64,000 nucleotides of DNA, taken from NCBI GenBank assembly GCA_037074705.1, contig JAYJMR010000112.1, positions 1-64,000 of the forward strand. Direction: 5' to 3'. The translations under genes were made by a program, and so were the position numbers. Below the pieces are notes generated by a model. That model saw only the letters and a list, made by a program, of their open reading frames with translations. It had not been told where the DNA came from and did no database searches. Position 1 is the stretch's first letter; each line of letters begins with the position of its first letter. Below are positions 13,035-23,054 of the stretch, one piece after another. The stretch comes from Zhengitettix transpicula (taxonomy: Eukaryota > Arthropoda > Insecta > Orthoptera > Tetrigidae).

Positions 13035-13048
13035 ATATTAATTAATAT
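13035..13048. repeat. 14 bp perfect palindrome in the monomer (example copy)
   Basis: The sequence atattaattaatat is its own reverse complement. It overlaps a second 12 bp palindrome, attaatattaat, at 13041-13052. The pair is present in most monomers. It is altered in recognisable subsets: attaaataat (for example in the monomers at 27920, 28391 and 31060), attagtatt (V4 monomers) and ttgatatt (21974 and 24486). The tract supplies AseI (ATTAAT) and SspI (AATATT) sites in nearly every monomer. Short dyads of this kind are reported to be common in centromeric satellites that lack a CENP-B box; a role here is inference. Confidence 0.85.
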
Positions 13049-13082
13049 TAATGGATTAAGATTTTAGAAGTGCAGGTTTGAG

Positions 13083-13096
13083 TAATTTTTATAAAG
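13083..13096 (-). promoter_or_regulatory. TATA-like element in each monomer (example copy)
   Basis: On the minus strand this reads ctttataaaaatta, whose TATAAAAA matches the TATA-box consensus TATAWAWR. The plus strand reads tttttataaag, containing TATAAAG. The element recurs in nearly all monomers but is destroyed in V1 monomers, which read tttttaaaaag. I see no transcript unit, so this is only a sequence match in an AT-rich repeat where such matches are easy to find by chance. Confidence 0.25.
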
Positions 13097-13166
13097 AACG
13101 AGTCATTTATTATGAAATAAGACTTTGTTATTTGAAGATTCTTGGTTGGTGAAATTCCAAACTTGT

Positions 13167-13182
13167 CGTCGAAACGTCGAAA
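13167..13182 (+). repeat. Octamer cgtcgaaa in tandem, spanning the monomer junction
   Basis: Two perfect adjacent copies of cgtcgaaa lie at 13167-13174 and 13175-13182, crossing the conventional monomer boundary. The pair is present in almost every monomer and holds three of the six CpG sites. Damaged examples include cgtcaaaa (8157, 21487, 23999), cgacgaaa (54295, 57591), a CpG-decayed form near 53507 and 56803, and cgtctaaaaaa (near 44241). It is the least AT-rich and among the best conserved parts of the monomer. Confidence 0.9.
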
Positions 13183-14121
13183 TATTACGATATATTAATT
13201 AATATTAATAGATTAAGATTTTAGAAGTGCAGGTTTGACTAATTTTTAAAAAGAACGAGTCATTTATTATGAAATAAGACTTTGTTATTTGAAGATTCTT
13301 GGTTGGTGAAATTCCAAACTTGTCGTCGAAACGTCGAAATATTTTGATATATTAAATAATATTAATAGATAAAGATTTTAGTAGTGCTGGTTTGAGTAAC
13401 TTTTATAAAGAACGAGTCATTTATTATGAAATAAGACTTTGTTATTTGAAGATTCTTGGTTGGTGAAATTCCAAACTTGTCGTCGAAACGTCGAAATATT
13501 TTGATATATTAATTAATATTAATAGATAAAGATTTTAGAAGTGCTGGTTTGAGTAATTTTTATAAAGAACGAGTCATTTATTATGAAATAAGACTTTGTT
13601 ATTTGAAGATTCTTGGTTGGTGAAATTCCAAACTTGTCGTCGAAACGTCGAAATATTATGATATATTAATTAATATTAATAGATAAAGATTTTAGAAGTG
13701 CTGGTTTGAGTAATTTTTATAAAGAACGAATCATTTATTATGGAATAAGACTTTGTTATTTGAAGATTCTTGGTTGGTGAAATTCCAAACTTGTCGTCGA
13801 AACGTCGAAATATTACGATATATTAAATAATATTAATGGATTAAGATTTTAGAAGTGCAGGTTTGAGTAATTTTTATAAAGAACGAGTCATTTATTATGA
13901 AATAAGACTTTGTTATTTGAAGATTCTTGTTTGGTGAAATTCCAAACTTGTCGTCGAAACGTCGAAATATTACGATATATTAATTAATATTAATGGATTA
14001 AGATTTTAGAAGTGCAGGTTTGAGTAATTTTTATAAAGAACGAGTCATTTATTATGAAATAAGACTTTGTTATTTGAAGATTCTTGGTTGGTGAAATTCC
14101 AAACTTGTCGTCGAAACGTCG

Positions 14122-14906
14122 AAATATTACGATATGTTAATTAATATTAATAGATTAAGATTTTAGAAGTGCAGGTTTGACTAATTTTTAAAAAGTACGA
14201 GTCATTTATTATGAAATAAGACTTTGTTATTTGAAGATTCTTGGTTGGTGAAATACCAAACTTGTCGTCGAAACGTCGAAATATTTTGATATATTAATTA
14301 ATATTAATAGATAAAGATTTTAGAAGTGCTGGTTTGAGTAATTTTTATAAAGAACGAGTCATTTATTATGAAATAAGACTTTGTTATTTGAAGATTCTTG
14401 GTTGGTTAAATTCCAAACTTGTCGTCGAAACGTCGAAATATTATGATATATTAATTAATATTAATAGATTAAGATTTTAGAAGTGCAGGATTGAGTAATT
14501 TTTATAAAGAACGAATCATTTATTATGAAATAAGACTTTGTTATTTGAAGATTCTTGGTTGGTTAAATTCCAAACTTGTCGTCGAAACGTCGAAATATTA
14601 TGATATATTAATTAGTATTAATAGATTAAGATTTTAGAAGTGCTGGTTTGAGTAATTTTTATAAAGAACGAGTCATTTATTATGAAATAAGACTTTGTTA
14701 TTTGAAGATTCTTGGTTGGTGAAATTCCAAACTTGTCGTCGAAACGTCGAAATATTGGGATATATTAATTAATATTAATGGATTAAGATTTTAGAAGTGC
14801 TGGTTTGAGTAATTTTTATAAAGAACGAGTCATTTATTATGAAATAAGACTTTGTTATTTGAAGATTCTTGGTTGGTGAAATTCCAAACTTGTCGTCGAA
14901 ACGTCG
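14122..14906 (+). repeat. Cassette V1-V2-V3-V4 with altered fifth monomer
   Basis: V1 is at 14122, V2 at 14279, V3 at 14436 and V4 at 14593. The fifth monomer at 14750 has the attgggatat head of V5 but a common tail (atggatt, gctgg, gagtaa), so it is either a recombinant or a different attgggatat type. Private changes include gatatgtta in V1 and ggttggttaaatt in V2 and V3. Confidence 0.8.
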
Positions 14907-15063
14907 AAATATTACGATATATTAATTAATATTAATAGATTAAGATTTTAGAAGTGCAGGTTTGAGTAATTTTTATAAAGAACGAGTCATTTATTATGAA
15001 ATAAGACTTGGTTATTTGAAGATTCTTGGTTGGTGAAATTCCAAACTTGTCGTCGAAACGTCG

Positions 15064-15377
15064 AAATATTATGATATATTAATTAGTAGTAATAGATTAA
15101 GATTTTAGAAGTGCTGGTTTAAATAATTTTTATAAAGAACGAGTCATTTATTATGAAATAAGACTTTGTTATTTGAAGATTCTTGGTTGGTGAAATTCCA
15201 AACTTGTCGTCGAAACGTCGAAATATTGGGATATATTAATTAATATTAATAGATTAAGATTTTAAAAGTGCAGGTTTGAGTAATTTTTATAAAGAACGAG
15301 TCATTTATTATGAAATAAGACTTTGTTATTTGAAGATTCTTGGTTGGTGAAATTCCAAACTTGTCGTCGAAACGTCG
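15064..15377 (+). repeat. V4-V5-like dimer, copy 1 (314 bp)
   Basis: A V4 monomer (attatgatat, attagtagt, gctgg, tttaaataat) is followed by a V5-like monomer (attgggatat, ttttaaaagtgc) that has gagtaa rather than gactaa. The tttaaataat mark repeats two monomers later. Confidence 0.8.
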
Positions 15378-15690
15378 AAATATTATGATATATTAATTAG
15401 TATTAATAGATTAAGATTTTAGAAGTGCTGGTTTAAATAATTTTTATAAGAACGAGTCATTTATTATGAAATAAGACTTTGTTATTTGAAGATTCTTGGT
15501 TGGTGAAATTCCAAACTTGTCGTCGAAACGTCGAAATATTGGGATATATTAATTAATATTAATAGATTAAGATTTTAAAAGTGCAGGTTTGAGTAATTTT
15601 TATAAAGAACGAGTCATTTATTATGAAATAAGACTTTGTTATTTGAAGATTCTTGGTTGGTGAAATTCCAAACTTGTCGTCGAAACGTCG
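15378..15690 (+). repeat. V4-V5-like dimer, copy 2 (313 bp)
   Basis: It repeats tttaaataat in V4 and the gagtaa form of V5 from 15064-15377. One base is missing in tataagaac. It is followed by a monomer with tttgagaaat and gaatcat. Confidence 0.8.
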
Positions 15691-16161
15691 AAATATTACG
15701 ATATATTAATTAATATTAATAGATTAAGATTTTAGAAGTGCAGGTTTGAGAAATTTTTATAAAGAACGAATCATTTATTATGAAATAAGACTTTGTTATT
15801 TGAAGATTCTTGGTTGGTGAAATTCCAAACTTGTCGTCGAAACGTCGAAATATTATGATATATTAATAAGTATTAATAGATTAAGATTTTAGAAGTGCTG
15901 GTTTGAGCAATTTTTATAAAGAACGAGTCATTTATTATGAAATAAGACTTTGTTATTTGAAGATTCTTGGTTGGTGAAATTCCAAACTTGTCGTCGAAAC
16001 GTCGAAATATTGGGATATATTAATTAATATTAATGGATTAAGATTTTAGAAGTGCTGGTTTGAGTAATTTTTATAAAGAACGAGTCATTTATTATGAAAT
16101 AAGACTTTGTTATTTGAAGATTCTTGGTTGGTGAAATTCCAAACTTGTCGTCGAAACGTCG

Positions 16162-16632
16162 AAATATTACGATATATTAATTAATATTAATAGATTAAGA
16201 TTTTAGAAGTGCAGGTTTGACTAATTTTTAAAAAGAACGAGTCATTTATTATGAAATAAGACTTTGTTATTCGAAGATTCTTGGTTGGTGAAATTCCAAA
16301 CTTGTCGTCGAAACGTCGAAATATTTTGATATATTAGTTAATATTAATAGATTAAGATTTTAGAAGTGCTGGTTTGAGTAATTTTTATAAAGAACGAGTC
16401 ATTTATTATGAAATAAGACTTTGTTATTTGAAGATTCTTGGTTGGTGAAATTCCAAACTTGTCGTCGAAACGTCGAAATATTGGGATATATTAATTAATA
16501 TTAATAGATTAAGATTTTAAAAGTGCAGGTTTGACTAATTTTTATAAAGAACGAGTCATTTATTATGAAAAAAGACTTTGTTATTTGAAGATTCTTGGTT
16601 GGTGAAATTCCAAACTTGTCGTCGAAACGTCG
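16162..16632 (+). repeat. Shortened cassette V1-V2-V5
   Basis: V1 at 16162 and V2 at 16319 are followed directly by V5 at 16476, so V3 and V4 are missing. The order is otherwise kept, as expected after loss of two monomers by unequal exchange. Confidence 0.8.
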
Positions 16633-16946
16633 AAATATTACGATATATTAATTAATATTAATAGATTAAGATTTTAGAAGTGCAGGTTTGAGTAATTTTT
16701 ATAAAGAACGAGTCATTTATAATGAAATAAGACTTTGTTATTTGAAGATTCTTGGTTGGTGAAATTCCAAACTTGTCGTCGAAACGTCGAAATATTACGA
16801 TATATTAATTAATATTAATGGATTAAGATTTTAGAAGTGCAGGTTTGAGTAATTTTTATAAAGAACGAGTCATTTATTATGAAATAAGACTTTGTTATTT
16901 GAAGATTCTTGGTTGGTGAAATTCCAAACTTGTCGTCGAAACGTCG

Positions 16947-17417
16947 AAATATTACGATATATTAATTAATATTAATGGATTAAGATTTTAGAAGTGCTGG
17001 TTTGAGTAATTTTTATAAAGAACGAGTCATTTATTATGAAATAAGACTTTGTTATTTGAAGATTCTTGGTTGGTGAAATTACAAACTTGTCGTCGAAACG
17101 TCGAAATATTACGATATATTAATTAATATTAATGGATTAAGATTTTAGAAGTGCAGGTTTGAGTAATTTTTATAAAGAACGAGTCATTTATTATGAAATA
17201 AGACTTTGTTATTTGAAGATTCTTGGTTGGTGAAATTCCAAACCTGTCGTCGAAACGTCGAAATATTACGATATATTAATTAATATTAATGGATTAAGAT
17301 TTTAGAAGTGCTGGTTTGAGTAATTTTTATAAAGAACGAGTCATTTATTATGAAATAAGACTTTGTTATTTGAAGATTCTTGGTTGGTGAAATTCCAAAC
17401 TTGTCGTCGAAACGTCG
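16947..17417 (+). repeat. Trimer duplication, copy 1 (471 bp)
   Basis: The three monomers are gctgg with attacaaac, gcagg with aaacctgtcg, then gctgg. The trio repeats directly at 17418-17888 and resembles the order seen at about 8000-8470. Confidence 0.85.
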
Positions 17418-17888
17418 AAATATTACGATATATTAATTAATATTAATGGATTAAGATTTTAGAAGTGCTGGTTTGAGTAATTTTTATAAAGAACGAGTCA
17501 TTTATTATGAAATAAGACTTTGTTATTTGAAGATTCTTGGTGGTGAAATTACAAACTTGTCGTCGAAACGTCGAAATATTACGATATATTAATTAATATT
17601 AATGGATTAAGATTTTAGAAGTGCAGGTTTAGAGTAATTTTTATAAAGAACGAGTCATTTATTATGAAATAAGACTTTGTTATTTGAAGATTCTTGGTTG
17701 GTGAAATTCCAAACCTGTCGTCGAAACGTCGAAATATTACGATATATTAATTAATATTAATGGATTAAGATTTTAGAAGTGCTGGTTTGAGTAATTTTTA
17801 TAAAGAACGAGTCATTTATTATGAAATAAGACTTTGTTATTTGATGATTCTTGGTTGGTGAAATTCCAAACTTGTCGTCGAAACGTCG
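17418..17888 (+). repeat. Trimer duplication, copy 2 (471 bp)
   Basis: The same attacaaac, aaacctgtcg and gctgg order as 16947-17417. Private changes are loss of a t in cttggtggtg, gain of an a in caggtttagag, and ttgatgattc. It is followed by an atgggtt monomer (17889) and an atggatgaag monomer (18046), the same succession as after the dimers at 8784. Confidence 0.85.
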
Positions 17889-18514
17889 AAATATTACGAT
17901 ATATTAATTAATATTAATGGGTTAAGATTTTAGAAGTGCTGGTTTGAGTAATTTTTATAAAGAACGAGTCATTTATTATGAAATAAGACTTTGTTATTTG
18001 AAGATTCTTGGTTGGTGAAATTCCAAACTTGTCGTCGAAACGTCGAAATATTACGATATATTAATAATATTAATGGATGAAGATTTTAGAAGTGCTGGTT
18101 TGAGTAATTTTTATAAAGAACGAATCATTTATTATGAAATAAGACTTTGTTATTTGAAGATTCTTGGTTGATGAAATTCCAAACTTGTCGTCGAAACGTC
18201 GAAATATTACGATATATTAAATAATATTAATGGATTAAGATTTTAGAAGTGCAGGTTTGAGTAATTTTTATAAAGAACGAGTCATTTATTATGAAATAAG
18301 ACTTTGTTATTTGAAGATTCTTGGTTGGTGAAATTCCAAACTTGTCGTCGAAACGTCGAAATATTACGATATATTAATTAATATTAATGGATTAAGATTT
18401 AGAAGTGCAGGTTTGAGTAATTTTTATAAAGAACGAGTCATTTATTATGAAATAAGACTTTGTTATTTAAAGATTCTTGGTTGGTGAAATTCCAAACTTG
18501 TCGTCGAAACGTCG

Positions 18515-18984
18515 AAATATTACGATATATTAATTAATATTAATAGATTAAGATTTTAGAAGTGCAGGTTTGACTAATTTTTAAAAAGAACGAGTCATTT
18601 ATTATGAAATAAGACTTTGTTATTGAAGATTCTTGGTTGGTGAAATTCCAAACTTGTCGTCGAAACGTCGAAATATTTTGATATATTAATTAATATTAAT
18701 AGATAATGATTTTAGAAGTGCTGGTTTGAGTAATTTTTATAAAGAACGAGTCATTTATTATGAAATAAGACTTTGTTATTTGAAGATTCTTGGTTGGTGA
18801 AATTCCAAACTTGTCGTCGAAACGTCGAAATATTGGGATATATTAATTAATATTAATAGATTAAGATTTTAAAAGTGCAGGTTTGACTAATTTTTATAAA
18901 GAACGAGTCATTTATTATGAAATAAGACTTTGTTATTTGAAGATTCTTGGTTGGTGAAATTCCAAACTTGTCGTCGAAACGTCG
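18515..18984 (+). repeat. Shortened cassette V1-V2-V5
   Basis: V1 at 18515, V2 at 18671 (with agataatg) and V5 at 18828. V3 and V4 are absent, as at 16162. The agataatg mark in V2 recurs at about 25440, where V5 again follows directly. Confidence 0.8.
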
Positions 18985-19611
18985 AAATATTACGATATAT
19001 TAATTAATATTAATGGATTAAGATTTTAGAAGTGCCGGTTTGAGTAATTTTTATAAAGAACGAGTCATTTATTATGAAATAAGACTTTGTTATTTGAAGA
19101 TTCTTGGTTGGTGAAATTCCAAACTTGTCGTCGAAACGTCGAAATATTACGATATATTAATTAATATTAATGGATTAAGATTTTAGAAGTGCAGGTTTGA
19201 GTAATTTTTATAAAGAACGAGTCATTTATATGAAATAAGACTTTGTTATTTGAAGATTCTTGGTTGGTGAAATTCCAAACTTGTCGTCGAAACGTCGAAA
19301 TATTGGGATATATTAATTAATATTAATAGATTAAGATTTTAGAAGTGCTGGTTTGAGTAATTTTTATAAAGAACGAGTCATTTTTATGAAATAAGACTTT
19401 GTTATTTGAAGGATTCTTGGTTGGTGAAATTCCAAACTTGTCGTCGAAACGTCGAAATATTACGATATATTAATTAATATTAATGGATTAAGATTTTAGA
19501 AGTGCTGGTTTGAGTAATTTTTATAAAGAACGAGTCATTTATTATGAAAATAAGACTTTGTTATTTGAAGATTCTTTGTTGGTGAAATTCCAACTTGTCG
19601 TCGAAACGTCG

Positions 19612-20072
19612 AAATATTATGATATATTAATTAATATTAATAGATTAAGATTTTTAGAAGTGCAGGTTTGAGTAATTTTTATAAGAACGAATCATTTATT
19701 ATGAAATAAGACTTTGTTATTTGAAGATTCTTGGTTGGTGAAATTCCAAACTTGTCGTCGAAACGTCGAAATATTATGATATATTAATTAGTATTAATAG
19801 ATTAAGATTTTAGAAGTGCTGGTTTGAGTAATTTTTATAAAGAACTAGTCATTTATTATGAAATAAGACTTTGTTATTTGAAGAATCTTGGTTGTTGAAA
19901 TTCCAAACTTGTCGTCGAAACGTCGAAATATTGGGATATATTAATTAATATTAATAGATTAAGATTTTAAAAGTGCAGGTTTGACTAATTTTTATAAAGA
20001 ACGAGTCATTTATTATGAAATAATTTGAAGATTCTTGGTTGGTGAAATTCCAAACTTGTCGTCGAAACGTCG
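19612..20072 (+). repeat. V3-V4-V5 run with a truncated V5
   Basis: V3 at 19612, V4 at 19769 and V5 at 19926. The V5 monomer is only 147 bp because about 10 bp are missing near 20023: aaataatttgaag replaces the usual segment running from aaataagac to ttgaag. This is the largest deletion I found in a single monomer. Confidence 0.85.
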
Positions 20073-20543
20073 AAATATTACGATATTTTAATTAATATTA
20101 ATGGATTAAGATTTTAGAAGTGCAGGTTTGAGTAATTTTTATAAAGAACGAGTCATTTATTATGAAATAAGACTTTGTTATTTGAAGATTCTTGGTTGGT
20201 GAAATTCCAAACTTGTCGTCGAAACGTCGAAATATTACAATATATTAATTAATATTAATGGATTAAGATTTTAGAAGTGCAGGTTTGAGTAATTTTTATA
20301 AAGAACGAGTCATTTATTATGAAATAAGACTTTGATATTTGAAGATTCTTGGTTGGTGAAATTCCAAACTTGTCGTCGAAACGTCGAAATATTACGATAT
20401 ATTAATTAATATTAATGGATTAAGATTTTAGAAGTGCTGGTTTGAGTAATTTTTATAAAGAACGAGTCATTTATTATGAAATAAGACTTTGTTATTTGAA
20501 GATTCTTGGTTGGTGAAATTCCAAACTTGTCGTCGAAACGTCG

Positions 20544-23054
20544 AAATATTACGATATATTAATTAATATTAATGGATTAAGATTTAAGAAGTGCAGGTTT
20601 GACTAATTTTTAAAAAGAACGAGTCATTTATTATGAAATAAGACTTTGTTATTTGAAGATTCTTGGTTGGTGAAATTCCAAACTTGTCGTCGAAACGTCG
20701 AAATATTTGATATATTAATTAATATTAATAGATTAAGATTTTAGAAGTGCAGGTTTGAGTAATTTTTATAAAGAACGAATCATTTATTATGAAATAAGAC
20801 TTTGTTATTTGAAGATTCTTGGTTGGTGAAATTCCAAACTTGTCGTCGAAACGTCGAAATATTGGGATATATTAATTAATATTAATAGATTAAGATTTTA
20901 AAAGTGCAGGTTTGACTAATTTTTATAAAGAACGAGTCATTTATTATGAAATAAGACTTTGTTATTTGAAGATTCTTGGTTGGTGAAATTCCAAACTTTT
21001 CGTCGAAACGTCGAAATATTACGATATATTAATTAATATTAATGGATTAAGATTTTAGAAGTGCAGGTTTGAGTAATTTTTATAAAGAACGAGTCATTTA
21101 TTATGAAATAAGACTTTGTTATTTGAAGATTCTTGGTTGGTGAAATTCCAAACTTGTCGTCGAAACGTCGAAATATTACGATATATTAATTAATATTAAT
21201 GGATTAAGATTTTAGAAGTGCAGGTTTGAGTAATTTTTATAAAGAACGAGTCATTTATTATGAAATAAGACTTTGTTATTTGAAGATTCTTGGTTGGTGA
21301 AATTCCAAACTTGTCGTCGAAACGTCGAAATATTACGATATATTAATTAATATTAATGGATTAAGATTTTAGAAGTGCAGGTTTGAGTAATTTTTATAAA
21401 GAACGAGTCATTTATTATGAAATAAGACTTTGTTATTTGAAGATTCTTGGTTGGTGAAATTCCAAACTTGTCGTCGAAACGTCAAAATATTACGATATAT
21501 TAATTAATATTAATGGATTAAGATTTAAGAAGTGCAGGTTTGAGTAATTTTTATAAAGAACGAGTCATTTATTATGAAATAAAACTTTGTTATTTGAAGA
21601 TTCTTGGTTGGTGAAATTCCAAACTTGTCGTCGAAACGTCGAAATATTACGATATATTAATTAATATTAATGGATTAAGATTTTAGAAGTGCAGGTTTGA
21701 GTAATTTTTATAAAGAACGAGTCATTTATTATGAAATAAGACTTTGTTATTTGAAGATTCGTGGTTGGTGAAATTCCAAACTTGTCGTCGAAACGTCGAA
21801 ATATTTTGATATATTAATTAATATTAATAGATTAAGATTTTAGAAGTACTGGTTTGAGTAATTTTTATAAAGAACGAGTCATTTATTATGAAATAAGACT
21901 TTGTTATTTGAAGATTCTTGGTTGGTGAAATTCCAAACTTGTCGTCGAAACGTCGAAATATTACGATATATTAATTGATATTAATGGATTAAGATTTTAG
22001 AAATGCAGGTTTGAGTAATTTTTATAAAGAACGAGTCATTTATTATGAAATAAGACTTTGTTATTTGAAGATTCTTGGTTGGTGAAATTCCAAACTTGTC
22101 GTCGAAACGTCGAAATATTACGATATATTAATTAATATTAATGGGTTAAGATTTTAGAAGTGCTGGTTTGAGTAATTTTTATAAAGAACGAGTCATTTAT
22201 TATGAAATAAGACTTTGTTATTTGAAGATTCTTGGTTGGTGAAATTCCAAACTTGTCGTCGAAACGTCGAAATATTACGATATATTAATTAATATTAATG
22301 GATGAAGATTTTAGAAGTGCTGGTTTGAGTAATTTTTATAAAGAACGAATCATTTATTATGAAATAAGACTTTGTTATTTGAAGATTCTTGGTTGGTGAA
22401 ATTCCAAACTTGTCGTCGAAACGTCGAAATATTACGATATATTAAATAATATTAATGGATTAAGATTTTAGAAGTGCAGGTTTGAGTAATTTTTATAAAG
22501 AACGAGTCATTTATTATGAAATAAGACTTTGTTATTTGAAGATTCTTGGTTGGTGAAATTCCAAACTTGTCGTCGAAACGTCGAAATATTACGATATATT
22601 AATTAATATTAATGATTAAGATTTTAGAAGTGCAGGTTTGAGTAATTTTTATAAAGAACGAGTCATTTATTATGAAATAAGACTTTGTTATTTGAAGATT
22701 CTTGGTTGGTGAAATTCCAAACTTGTCGTCGAAACGTCGAAATATTACGATATATTAATTAATATTAATGGATTAAGATTTTAGAAGTGCTGGTTTGAGT
22801 AATTTTTATAAAGAACGAGTCATTTATTATGAAATAAGACCTTTGTTATTTGAAGATTCTTGGTTGGTGAAATTCCAAACTTGTCGTCGAAACGTCGAAA
22901 TATTACGATATATTAATTAATATTAATGGATTAAGATTTTAGAAGTGCAGGTTTGAGTAATTTTTATAAAGAACGAGTCATTTATTATGAAATAAGACTT
23001 TGTTATTTGAAGATTCTTGGTTGGTGAAATTCCAAACTTGTCGTCGAAACGTCG
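20544..23054 (+). repeat. Sixteen-monomer higher-order unit, copy 1 (2511 bp)
   Basis: It begins with a V1-like monomer (tttaagaagtgc, tttgacta, tttttaaaaag), then a V2/V3 chimera at 20701, then V5 at 20857 and a monomer series with the private marks aacttttcg, gtcaaaatatt, aataaaactt, gattcgtgg, aagtactgg, aattgatatt, atgggtt, atggatgaag and attaaataat. Fourteen monomers (20544-22739) reappear in order at 23055-25252. Offsets of gattcgtgg (21756 and 24268) and of attgatatt are both 2512 bp. Confidence 0.95.
20701..20856 (+). repeat. Chimeric V2/V3 monomer
   Basis: The head is V2-like (atatttgatat, one t fewer than usual) and the tail is V3-like (gcagg and gaatcat). It sits between V1 and V5, the position that V2, V3 and V4 fill in a full cassette. 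This is what out-of-register recombination between V2 and V3 monomers would leave. The same chimera, with the full attttgatat head, is at 23212-23368. Confidence 0.75.

Larger units (their letters stand above)
13023..13179 (+). repeat. Representative consensus monomer (157 bp)
   Basis: This copy carries the commonest base at every polymorphic site I tracked: attacgatat, atggatt, gcagg, gagtaa, gagtc, gactttg and ccaaacttg. It contains 29 G and 13 C, giving 42/157 or about 27% GC, with 6 CpG dinucleotides. In order it holds an AT-only palindromic tract near its start, a short purine-rich segment (ttagaag), a TATA-like tttttataaag, an AT-rich middle, then the less AT-rich segment cttggttggtgaaattcc and a CpG-rich end. 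The length is close to that of nucleosome core DNA plus a short linker, as in many centromeric satellites. The start point is arbitrary because the repeat is circularly permutable. Confidence 0.95.

Noticed and set aside
13083..13096. Functional promoter in every monomer
   Set aside because: TATA-like strings are easily produced in 27% GC DNA; no start-site, downstream element or transcript evidence is visible. Kept only as a low-confidence site.
13135..13160. CENP-B box
   Set aside because: The segment ttcttggttgg resembles part of the CENP-B box but lacks the essential TTCG and CGGG core. On the minus strand tttcgacgac starts with TTCG but lacks the rest.
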